Shown here piece by piece: positions 1 to 5,704 of a stretch of 5,705 nt of DNA (positions within the stretch are counted from its first letter, which is position 1; each line of letters begins with the position of its first letter). A model generated the notes under the pieces. The model searched no databases. It was given only the letters and a program-made list of their open reading frames with translations, and had not been told where the DNA came from. The stretch comes from Lentisphaeria bacterium (GTDB lineage: Bacteria > Verrucomicrobiota > Lentisphaeria > Victivallales > GWF2-50-93): positions 1-5,705 of the forward strand of contig JAGVIF010000362.1 of the NCBI GenBank assembly GCA_020056205.1, given 5' to 3'. Both the position numbers and the translations under genes were made by a program.

Positions 1-59
1 CCTCCGATGGCATCTGCAACGGCGCGGTTTATGACTTTTGCAACTGGCTCTGTAATCAT
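1..59 (-). CDS. 5' end of an unidentified gene downstream of cmr3 (partial)
   Basis: An ATG at 59-57 opens a frame that runs off the window edge. The 19 visible codons read MITEPVAKVINRAVADAIG. A GGAG ribosome binding site lies 6 bases upstream (66-69), which supports this start. The visible peptide looks like one amphipathic helix. I do not recognise a family, and it does not resemble the usual N-termini of Cmr4, Cmr5 or Cmr6, which often follow cmr3. It is separated from cmr3 by 42 bases containing a palindrome and a promoter-like pair, unlike the tightly overlapping genes upstream. It may therefore be a separately controlled gene rather than the next Cmr subunit. Function is unknown. Confidence 0.6.
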   Translation of the reverse strand, partial: MITEPVAKVINRAVADAIG

Positions 60-71
60 AGTTTTCTCCAA

Positions 72-97
72 GTTAGTTTAGTTGAACTAAGTCTAAC
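72..97. promoter_or_regulatory. Operator-like dyad between cmr3 and the next gene
   Basis: The core is a perfect 6+1+6 palindrome, TTAGTTGAACTAA (78-90). Outer arms GTTAG (72-76) and CTAAC (93-97) extend the symmetry to 26 bases with one base of asymmetry. It is AT-rich with a one-base centre, so it is a poor intrinsic terminator and a better candidate for binding a dimeric helix-turn-helix repressor. It lies just upstream of the ribosome binding site of the gene starting at 59 and overlaps the putative -10 element at 95-100. The regulator is unknown. Confidence 0.5.
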
Positions 98-122
98 ATA
101 TCTATTCCTTGTTTTCTTTCAA
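95..122 (-). promoter_or_regulatory. Possible promoter for the gene starting at 59
   Basis: On the minus strand, TTGAAA (117-122, five of six matches to the -35 consensus) is followed by a 16-base spacer and TATGTT (95-100, four of six matches to -10). The -35 lies inside the last codons of cmr3. Transcription would start within or beside the 72-97 dyad, the usual layout for repression. The -10 match is modest, so this is tentative. Confidence 0.35.
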
Positions 123-1412
123 GGTTGAACAAACTCCGAGTCCGAAGCCTTTTTCGCCGAGAAGTGTGGAACGCCTGTTCCTGATTTCGTCACCGGTTCC
201 GGAATTCCATGATAACGCATTGGATAAATCCTTTGCCTCATCTAAATCGGCGCATTCGAAGACGTATGAAGAACCCGATGGGACGGCAAGATATGTCGGT
301 TTGGGACCTGTCTGCAGATCCCAGCCTGAAAATGCCAACGGTTTTCCAACCCTTGCCGCCACGAGCTTTGCAGAAAACCTTGCCGATTCCTTTACTCTTT
401 TGCGCCAGGCATCGCGGCTTTCACCCTCCTCACGATCAACGTCTTTCCGTGGAAGCATGACTTGTCTGATTTCAGAGTCAACCCAGCTTGGGAGCCATCC
501 GCCTGGATGATGTTTTATATCTTTTGCGGAGTTCGCAGATATTTCTGGAAATACTGCCGGGCTGAGAAGAGTCCAGCGGAGCAGTATGGTTCCCTGATGG
601 AAGATGGAAGGATGGAAAATGGAAGATGGAAGGATGGAAGATGGAAGGATGGAAGACGGAAGAGAGAAAGGGCGGGAAGGTTTGGAAAGCGCAGCCATTC
701 CCTGTTGTCCGCCAAGTATGATTTTCTCTTCGTTCGCGATTTCAGCAAAGATATCTTTTCCTCCTTTGAGCAGACATGACACTTGGACTGCCATCCTTGT
801 TGTTGTCCTGAATCGCAGGTATTCGGCCTGATAGAGCTTGCCCTCAAGGGTTGAATTGGTGGCCGGGTCAATTCCTATGCCGATATTCCTTTCCGTATCG
901 TAAAGCTCCACTTTTTCCGGTTTGAAAGATTCGCCTTTAAGATATTTTGCGTAGTCTGTGCCGGAAATCCATTGGGGCGGTTCATTTTTTCCAAGTTTTG
1001 AAGATGAGAAAGTACAGGTCAGCGGTTTGGGAATATTTGTTTTGGAAGCATCAACAAGGTTCATCTGGAAAAGCATGCCTTCGTTATCCGATGAAAGGTC
1101 GAGAGGACAGGGGAAATAAATTTCCTTTTTCTGTTCGTCAACCGGGAATGGACCTGCGCTTTTCAGTGCGCCGAAGCGGAATGAACTGTCCTCGTTGCTA
1201 TCAACACCCTCTTTATACTTATGTTCATATCCCTCCCACTCTTGATGGGTCTGCCATCTGGCATGGAATGCGTTGATGAAGGCATTCCAAATCTGATCGG
1301 GACGCGGCCAGTTTGAGCCGAATCCGGCATCGGAAGCCTCCATTGGTCTGGCATCGCGCAGGAATAGAAGGTCTCTTGGTTCAATATGGAATTTATATTC
1401 TGATTTCATCAT
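102..1412 (-). CDS. cmr3: Type III-B CRISPR-Cas RAMP protein Cmr3
   Basis: Cmr3 (Cas5-like RAMP) caps the Cmr effector next to Cas10 and helps hold the crRNA 5' tag. The 436-residue product shows family hallmarks in order: IEPRDLLFLRDARP (10-23), GFGSNWPRP (30-38), LGGQQG (233-238), FSGWDLQTGPKPTYLAVPSG (361-380) and the glycine-rich C-terminal GEKGFGLGV (419-427). It is somewhat longer than I expect for Cmr3, partly because of a low-complexity run, three LPSSI units then FHPSIFHQ (251-273), encoded by a DNA repeat at 597-662. Its start overlaps the Cas10 stop as ATGA. Two adjacent ATGs exist. AGGAGG (1414-1419) is only 1 base from the first and 4 from the second (1409-1407), so the second Met, coupled through TGATG, may be the true start. 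The frame is intact. Family assignment is secure from the motifs; function is inferred from the family. Confidence 0.93.
   Translation of the reverse strand: MMKSEYKFHIEPRDLLFLRDARPMEASDAGFGSNWPRPDQIWNAFINAFHARWQTHQEWEGYEHKYKEGVDSNEDSSFRFGALKSAGPFPVDEQKKEIYFPCPLDLSSDNEGMLFQMNLVDASKTNIPKPLTCTFSSSKLGKNEPPQWISGTDYAKYLKGESFKPEKVELYDTERNIGIGIDPATNSTLEGKLYQAEYLRFRTTTRMAVQVSCLLKGGKDIFAEIANEEKIILGGQQGMAALSKPSRPFSLPSSILPSSILPSSIFHPSIFHQGTILLRWTLLSPAVFPEISANSAKDIKHHPGGWLPSWVDSEIRQVMLPRKDVDREEGESRDAWRKRVKESARFSAKLVAARVGKPLAFSGWDLQTGPKPTYLAVPSGSSYVFECADLDEAKDLSNALSWNSGTGDEIRNRRSTLLGEKGFGLGVCSTLKENKE
597..662. repeat. ATGGAAG(G) tandem array inside cmr3
   Basis: Read on the plus strand, this is nine consecutive 7- or 8-base units of ATGGAAG, ATGGAAGG or close variants (ATGGAAA, ACGGAAG). 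They are organised mostly as a 15-base higher-order unit, ATGGAAGATGGAAGG. The complement encodes LPSSI repeats in Cmr3. The total of 66 bases keeps the reading frame. It sits in a probable surface loop after the LGGQQG motif, so it looks like an in-frame insertion into an otherwise normal gene. Confidence 0.9.
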
Positions 1413-4111
1413 GCCTCCTCTCTGTGTCGGTTGATAAAAGTTTCTACGAGAAAGAGCTTTGCAAAATCATCAAGCTTGTCTTGAGTCTGTTCAAGCCATT
1501 TTCCGGCAAGGCTTATAAATTTTGCCTTGTCATCGCCGGGAAGATCCTTGCCCTGCTGCCTGACAACATGCTCGAATTCCTTCAAGATTATTTTTTTTAG
1601 GTCGTTTTTGTCTATTGATGTCATTTTTGGTTTATCCAGTTTGGAGATTGATTCACATTTCTGGCTTTCCAGTCCGTAGGGCTTGAGAAGCTGGGCGAGC
1701 GCATAGGGGAAACGTCCGGACAATTGTGCATTGTCTACGGTCGAATATTCTGTCGTCTTTTTCATAAGCTTCAGGCCTACAAACTTCTCGCCATCATCCC
1801 ATTTGCATCCCCATTCGATGATTTCTCCGGAACGCTTATACACCGACATGGCTATCGCTCCTTTTCCATATTCTTTTTTTGCGCGTTTCTCGGCTTTTTG
1901 TGCTTCGCGCACCAGCATTTGGAGAGGGGCGTTGCAGTGGCCGATAGCGAGACCGATTGAGACATCGGTCTTTTCACCCGGGACAATCAGAGGATAACCT
2001 GCGTTTTCCATTACAAAGCCGGACTGGGTCACGACCAGTTTGAGCTTGAAATGTTCTGCTGGCTCTTCTCCCCGGAACACAGCTCGTAAGGCTTCCGCGC
2101 ACGCTATTGCCTTGTCCGCAGGGAGCATTACAAGAACGTCATCACCGCCGGCGTAAATGAGTTGTCCGTCAAATTCGCTGACGATTGGCTCTGCGAGCCA
2201 GGTTGCGAAATTCGCAAGCGCCTCGCTGAACTGGAGATGATAAGATGGAGTGAGCATGCGCCGTAAATCTGTCTTGCCTTGCTTTTTCAGTATCGGCTCA
2301 AGGTATTCACGAGCCTTTTCGGAAATTTGCTTGAGAAATTCCGGTGTCTTTTCGCCGGAGACCCATTTGCCCATGTCGTCGCCGTCCATTGCGAGAATCG
2401 CAACATATTTTCCGCCGTATTGATTCTTATTGGCAATCTCCTCGACAGTTTCAAATCCAACAGCCGTATTGAATTCCTTTTCCGTCAAGCCTGTCTTATC
2501 GCACAGATATGGTGTTTTATCGGATCTGCACCATAGCCTCTTGATGAGATTCATTGCGCCGTATCGGTGTCCGGGGCTCTTGAATAATTTCGGATATTCC
2601 TTGACAAGATATTTCCAGAACTGTTCGTCTCCAATTATTTCTTCTTTTCCGGAAAGGGAGTCCTTTGGAGTTCCGTTTTTCGTTTTTCCATCTTCCATTT
2701 TCCATGCGGTGAAATCTCTGGTATTGCGCCGGGCTGCGAGTTTCGCGTCAACGAGGGCGTAATGGGCAGACCACAGGATTCCTGGGTTGTTGAGTTTTGT
2801 CTTACCTTTCTTGGGGTCATTCTTGTCGCTGTCGCTATAGTATCGAGGATCGCGGTTTTCGACAGGCAACCATTTTTCGCCGAAATCGAGCATGTCCTGG
2901 AGCCGTTGAAATGGTGTGACAAGCGGTTTTCCATTTTCCTTTCTGTCTTTATCGTTTACTGGAAGTTTTGCGAATTCCGCAAGGCATTTATCTCTGTCGA
3001 GCCAAGGCTGAACCGCCCACGTAATCTGCGGGAATGCCTCGATTTGGCAATTCCAGCGTTTTTTCCAATTGTCTATTCCAGTGCATCCGGCTTTTTCGGC
3101 CTCTTTGGAAATCCAGTTCCAGACGGCATCGCCGATGTTTTTCAACTCAGAGCGGATTTCAGAGCGGATTGCCTCTTCTGCGAATTTCGCAAGTTTTTCC
3201 GACTGGGTCTCTGGGACAAGTGCAAGGAAGCGGTTTGGGAGAGTAGGAGTAAGCAGCCAGTTGGCGACCCTGTCTTTTCCCTTATCCTGCTTCATCCGAT
3301 CCCAGGTGGACATCTTTGAACCATGCTTGTCATCCCACATGATGCCATACATTTCTTCCCTGTGTAGTGCGTCAAATATGCCATTCCCCCTTAGATTTGG
3401 GAAGATGATGGAGTCAGGGCCGACTTTGTCTGAAACGGCTTTCATTGCATGGGCTATAAGCCAGCTGAGAAGATAGCTTCCACTCCAGAGATCACGTGTT
3501 GAGCGGGACTGGGCAATGAAATCCTGCACCGGGCCAAGCTGGAAAAGAAGCAGAGTCGGCCTCAATTTGTCATCTTCAATGCAACCCGCAAGAGCTGATG
3601 TTATGGACATGTGATTCCATATCGAATGATCTGGAATTCTGGAATAGGCTGGAGAGAATGCGAGGTGTTCGGCATTTTGTTTGTCACTGGTTACGGCATT
3701 TTCCATCCAGCGACGCCAGTACAGAAAGAACTTGCAACGCCAATCGTCAGTTTCAATTCCGCCAACGGCTGATTTTAGGATTTCATGAAGATGGCCTGCC
3801 TGCTCTTTTAAATTATCTGGCGCTATATATTGAGTGGAAGATATTGGATGGATGAAGCACGAGCCTCTTTGCCCATTGTAAGCAGTAGGACATTTGCCTT
3901 TCGGGAAGACAAATCTTTCGGCAGATGCGGAAAAATGGTCTGCAGATTTTATTTCCGCCAAGATTCTTTTTCGTTCTTCTTCATCGGCAAATCCCGCTCC
4001 GGTCATAAATGATGTTGCAGCTTCCTCGTGCCTGCCGATGTCGAAGCATTTATCCGGCGGGTCGTGCAGGTAGGCCATGAGTTTTCGTTTCCAAAATTCT
4101 TGGTCAGGCAT
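1409..4111 (-). CDS. cas10: Type III-B Cas10 large subunit (Cmr2), HD plus GGDD
   Basis: Cas10/Cmr2 is the signature subunit of type III interference. Its HD domain can cut ssDNA, and its Palm domains make cyclic oligoadenylates from ATP once target RNA is bound. In the 900-residue product, the N-terminal HD signature is KLMAYLHDPPDK (H16, D17), with SADHFSASAERF (57-67) and PDHSIWNHMSITSALAG (160-176), typical of Cmr2. Palm 1 begins at LLLFQLGPVQDFIAQSRSTRDLWSGSYLLS (187-216). Palm 2 has AMDGDDMG (574-581) and the catalytic YAGGDDVL (653-660). Between the Palms, the positions where zinc-knuckle cysteines are expected read DSLSG (484-488) and GAMN (518-521), so the site appears lost. WKMEDGK (470-476) just before it derives from a DNA repeat. 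The start overlaps the preceding CARF gene by 8 bases, with GAGGAG (4119-4124) 7 bases upstream. Both enzymatic signatures look intact. Confidence 0.97.
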   Translation of the reverse strand: MPDQEFWKRKLMAYLHDPPDKCFDIGRHEEAATSFMTGAGFADEEERKRILAEIKSADHFSASAERFVFPKGKCPTAYNGQRGSCFIHPISSTQYIAPDNLKEQAGHLHEILKSAVGGIETDDWRCKFFLYWRRWMENAVTSDKQNAEHLAFSPAYSRIPDHSIWNHMSITSALAGCIEDDKLRPTLLLFQLGPVQDFIAQSRSTRDLWSGSYLLSWLIAHAMKAVSDKVGPDSIIFPNLRGNGIFDALHREEMYGIMWDDKHGSKMSTWDRMKQDKGKDRVANWLLTPTLPNRFLALVPETQSEKLAKFAEEAIRSEIRSELKNIGDAVWNWISKEAEKAGCTGIDNWKKRWNCQIEAFPQITWAVQPWLDRDKCLAEFAKLPVNDKDRKENGKPLVTPFQRLQDMLDFGEKWLPVENRDPRYYSDSDKNDPKKGKTKLNNPGILWSAHYALVDAKLAARRNTRDFTAWKMEDGKTKNGTPKDSLSGKEEIIGDEQFWKYLVKEYPKLFKSPGHRYGAMNLIKRLWCRSDKTPYLCDKTGLTEKEFNTAVGFETVEEIANKNQYGGKYVAILAMDGDDMGKWVSGEKTPEFLKQISEKAREYLEPILKKQGKTDLRRMLTPSYHLQFSEALANFATWLAEPIVSEFDGQLIYAGGDDVLVMLPADKAIACAEALRAVFRGEEPAEHFKLKLVVTQSGFVMENAGYPLIVPGEKTDVSIGLAIGHCNAPLQMLVREAQKAEKRAKKEYGKGAIAMSVYKRSGEIIEWGCKWDDGEKFVGLKLMKKTTEYSTVDNAQLSGRFPYALAQLLKPYGLESQKCESISKLDKPKMTSIDKNDLKKIILKEFEHVVRQQGKDLPGDDKAKFISLAGKWLEQTQDKLDDFAKLFLVETFINRHREEA
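2686..2705. repeat. Three-unit ATGGAAR copy inside cas10
   Basis: On the minus strand, three consecutive units, ATGGAAA, ATGGAAG and ATGGAA, match the array in cmr3 but in the opposite orientation relative to the gene. They encode the WKMEDGK stretch of Cas10 (around residues 470-476), in frame and next to the degenerate zinc-knuckle region. The tract is short, so chance is possible. Identity to the cmr3 units and location at a variable loop argue for the same repeat family. Confidence 0.6.
3147..3170. repeat. 12-base perfect tandem duplication in cas10
   Basis: TCAGAGCGGATT occurs twice back to back (3147-3158 and 3159-3170). It encodes the doubled IRSE-IRSE in a helical stretch of Cas10 (about residues 315-322). 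The two copies are identical, which suggests a recent in-frame slippage duplication; no functional consequence is evident. Confidence 0.85.
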
Positions 4112-5336
4112 TGTCCATCTCCTCGTTTATAAAATCATCAATGTTGGGAAATTTGAATTTGTCGTATAGTTTTCCGAAATCTTGCCATTGCTCCAAGGCC
4201 GAGTCGAAAACAGTCTTGTAAAGTTTCTCCACTTTGTCTGCGGGAATAAATTTGTTGCCATGTCCGTAGCGTGTTTTCTGTCTCATCTGCACGATATCCC
4301 ATATCTCCCTGTCCTTGAAAACATTATTGAGCAAAGTGAAAATATTCTCATGGTGGCTTTCAAGTATTTCGAATGCCTGCGCCATTCCGAGGAACAGAGC
4401 ATTATTTTTCTTGATTTGCCTTGAGAGGACATCCTGCATTTCCCTTGGGATGTCAAATTGTTCGGTGATGTCTTCCAATGAACTTTTTTCATTTATGCCG
4501 AGTTCTGAGAGTTTGAGTTTCGCGAGCAGTTCGATGACTCTGTAAAGGCATGCGAGGGCTTCTTCAATGTTTCCACGGTCAAGGGAACGGCGGGAGAAGT
4601 TCATCATGTCGGCGGCGCGCTCGATAGAAACCTTTTTGGAATTTTTAAGAATGTCCAGAATTTTCCTAATGTCGGAAAAGATTTCCTTTCCTTTGCCGGA
4701 TGCTTCGTTGAGCGCTTTTTCGTAGCCAAACCTGTTCCAGAATCCGAGCGCTTTGGCGAGGGAGAAGTTTATCGGGTAGATGTCGGAGTACGGTTTCAGG
4801 ACAGTCTCGGCGCCGGCGTACGCGCCGGATTTCATAAGTAGCGCGGCATTATCGAAATTGATTTTCGCGTAAATTGTCATGCATGATATGGCGAATATTT
4901 TTTCTGTTCCCGTTTTCACCACGCCGTCGCATCTTTCGTCGCTTATGTATTCGATGTTTTTGATTTTTTCATCAATGGCGGCGAGAACAGCGGCTGTGGT
5001 CATCTGCTTTGTTCCGCTTGTGGGATTGACAACTATTTCATGTCCGCTGAATCTTGCACCGCATTCTTTAATTAGCGCCCTTGCTTCTTTCCTGCACTGA
5101 TTCAGATCGTCGTGATTTGAAAATATTTTGTGCGCCTCTGATTTTATTCCAAAGCCGTCAAGTTCGCTTTTGACTAATTCGGCCATCGCGGCGGAGTCCT
5201 CCGAAAAACTGCTTGCGAGTATGGAGATGTCGGGCTTCCTAGATTTTATGGAAGAACTTATTCCGGAAGCCAGATTGCTGTGTTTCCCGGCGGTTCCCGT
5301 TCCGATGGTGCAGACATATATTTTTTTCAATTGCAT
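4104..5336 (-). CDS. CARF-HEPN ring-nucleotide-activated RNase (Csm6/Csx1 superfamily, TIGR02710-like)
   Basis: This is predicted to be a cyclic-oligoadenylate-activated ribonuclease acting in the cytoplasm with the Cas10 encoded next to it. Residues 1 to about 155 form a Rossmann-like CARF domain. IYVCTIGTGTAG (6-17) makes the first strand and nucleotide loop, and the diagnostic IVVNPTSGTKQMTTA (101-115) is the ligand-binding motif. About residues 160-235 are a helical linker. From 250 on, the helical domain LDRGNIEEALACLYRVIELL (252-271) and the motif RQKTRYGHG (R352, H359; Rx6H) match a C-terminal HEPN RNase. The layout resembles my memory of the TIGR02710 family (CARF then HEPN). The 410-residue length fits a complete protein. 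AAGGAG (5342-5347) lies 5 bases before ATG, fixing the start, and a promoter lies just upstream. It is the first gene of the operon and overlaps cas10 by 8 bases. Exact family naming (csx1, csm6 or TIGR02710) needs a profile search. Confidence 0.88.
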   Translation of the reverse strand: MQLKKIYVCTIGTGTAGKHSNLASGISSSIKSRKPDISILASSFSEDSAAMAELVKSELDGFGIKSEAHKIFSNHDDLNQCRKEARALIKECGARFSGHEIVVNPTSGTKQMTTAAVLAAIDEKIKNIEYISDERCDGVVKTGTEKIFAISCMTIYAKINFDNAALLMKSGAYAGAETVLKPYSDIYPINFSLAKALGFWNRFGYEKALNEASGKGKEIFSDIRKILDILKNSKKVSIERAADMMNFSRRSLDRGNIEEALACLYRVIELLAKLKLSELGINEKSSLEDITEQFDIPREMQDVLSRQIKKNNALFLGMAQAFEILESHHENIFTLLNNVFKDREIWDIVQMRQKTRYGHGNKFIPADKVEKLYKTVFDSALEQWQDFGKLYDKFKFPNIDDFINEEMDNA

Positions 5337-5360
5337 ATAATCTCCTTTTTTCCCGCCTTA

Positions 5361-5388
5361 ATTATAATATGACTCGCGTTGATTGCAA
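5361..5388 (-). promoter_or_regulatory. Probable sigma-70-type promoter of the csx-cas10-cmr3 operon
   Basis: On the minus strand, a perfect TATAAT (5361-5366) is preceded by TTGCAA (5383-5388) with a 16-base spacer. TTTGCA at a 17-base spacer is an alternative -35. Transcription would start near 5354, giving a short leader of about 20 bases that includes the ribosome binding site at 5342-5347. The -35 lies about 10 bases from the edge of the inverted-repeat element at 5399-5504. No second convincing promoter was noticed at the overlapping gene junctions, which fits one operon. Confidence 0.65.
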
Positions 5389-5398
5389 AATTGCTTCT

Positions 5399-5504
5399 TT
5401 GAACTGATTTCAAAGTTGGAGTTCACGGTCCCGAGTTCCTACGGCCCCGGGACTGTGAACTCCGACAGGTTACCCCGGAATTCGGAGTTTTGAAATCAGC
5501 TCAA
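5399..5504. repeat. Nested inverted-repeat element (MITE-like or structured RNA)
   Basis: The outer arms, 16 bases each (5399-5414 and 5489-5504), share TTGA(A/G)CTGATTTCAAA with one mismatch. Inside is a second inverted repeat, GGAGTTCACGGTCCCGAG (5418-5435) against 5446-5463, with two mismatches and a 10-base loop. The 3' side of that hairpin can instead pair AACTCCGA (5458-5465) with TCGGAGTT (5482-5489). It is GC-richer than its flanks. It could be a small non-autonomous mobile element, a cruciform, or a bidirectional terminator upstream of the Cas operon. No encoded protein was seen inside it. Confidence 0.75.
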
Positions 5505-5704
5505 TCATTAAAATCCTGTTTTTGCCTCTCTATATTTTCGCTTGCGAAAATATATGTGATTTCGCGCCGCGAAATCAGGTCCCCATTTTTTGCTCCGCAA
5601 AAAATACATATACAGCCGGCAAAGCCGGATGTATTCACAATCGCCTTTCGGCTTTGCTCCTCAATATCGGTCTCGGCTTTCTCGGTGATCGTATTTGCTA
5701 TTCT
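5501..5704 (-). CDS. Possible 3' end of an upstream gene (partial, doubtful)
   Basis: A minus-strand frame is open for 67 codons from the window edge to a TGA at 5503-5501. It begins RIANTITEKAETDIEEQSRKAIV, a plausible charged helix. The C-terminal half (SGFAGCICIFCGAKNG and onward) is read straight through four DNA hairpins. The stop codon falls inside the right arm of the 5399-5504 inverted repeat. The opposite strand is also open over much of this stretch, as expected where palindromes avoid stops, so openness is weak evidence. I recognise no domain. Either a real gene ends here with a hairpin-derived tail, or a gene end is followed only by non-coding hairpins, or nothing is encoded. Confidence 0.28.
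   Translation of the reverse strand, partial: RIANTITEKAETDIEEQSRKAIVNTSGFAGCICIFCGAKNGDLISRREITYIFASENIERQKQDFND
5531..5634. repeat. Array of four compact hairpins at about 26-base spacing
   Basis: There are four consecutive palindromes. One is TATATTTTCGC/GCGAAAATATA with a TT centre (5531-5554, 11 bp). The second is GATTTCGCG/CGCGAAATC with a single C centre (5558-5576, 9 bp). The third is ATTTTTTGC/GCAAAAAAT with a TCC loop (5585-5605, 9 bp). The fourth is ATACAGCCGGC against GCCGGATGTAT with an AAA loop and one mismatch (5610-5634). Start-to-start distances are 27, 27 and 25 bases. The arms differ in sequence, so this is not a simple direct repeat or a CRISPR array. Three of the four have GC-containing centres flanked by A/T-rich arms. 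The role is unknown; terminators, protein-binding sites or a structured transcript are possible. Confidence 0.8.

Noticed and set aside
72..97. Intrinsic terminator for the cas operon
   Set aside because: The dyad is AT-rich with a one-base centre and no following U-tract on the minus strand; an operator fits better.
109..1276. Plus-strand open frames opposite cmr3, including ones with MEDGRMEDGR repeats
   Set aside because: They are antisense to a gene with clear Cmr3 motifs, lack convincing ribosome binding sites or family features, and owe part of their openness to the ATGGAAG repeat.
2517..2934. Minus-strand frames beginning MENGRWK or MENRLSHHF within cas10
   Set aside because: They overlap cas10 in another frame and their starts come from ATGGAAAA-type sequence; the Cas10 frame carries continuous conserved motifs.
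2925..2940. Third ATGGAAAA-like site in cas10 (KENGKP)
   Set aside because: Only one unit is present, too short to distinguish from chance.
2762..3319. 185-codon plus-strand open frame with hydrophobic N-terminus
   Set aside because: It lies wholly antisense to the Palm 1 region of cas10 and shows no recognisable domain; hydrophobic shadows are common opposite charged coding sequence.
3840..3858. GGATGGATGA resembling the ATGGAAG repeat
   Set aside because: It does not match the unit and falls in the conserved N-terminal HD region of Cas10.
4813..4828. GC-rich hairpin CCGGCG/CGCCGG with TACG loop inside the CARF gene
   Set aside because: It encodes ordinary residues (AYAG region) in frame, has no U-tract, and is explained by local codon use.
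5418..5463. Possible CRISPR repeat or array remnant beside the Cas genes
   Set aside because: It is a single inverted pair, not two or more direct repeats with spacers. No direct repeat of 20 or more bases was seen anywhere in the window.
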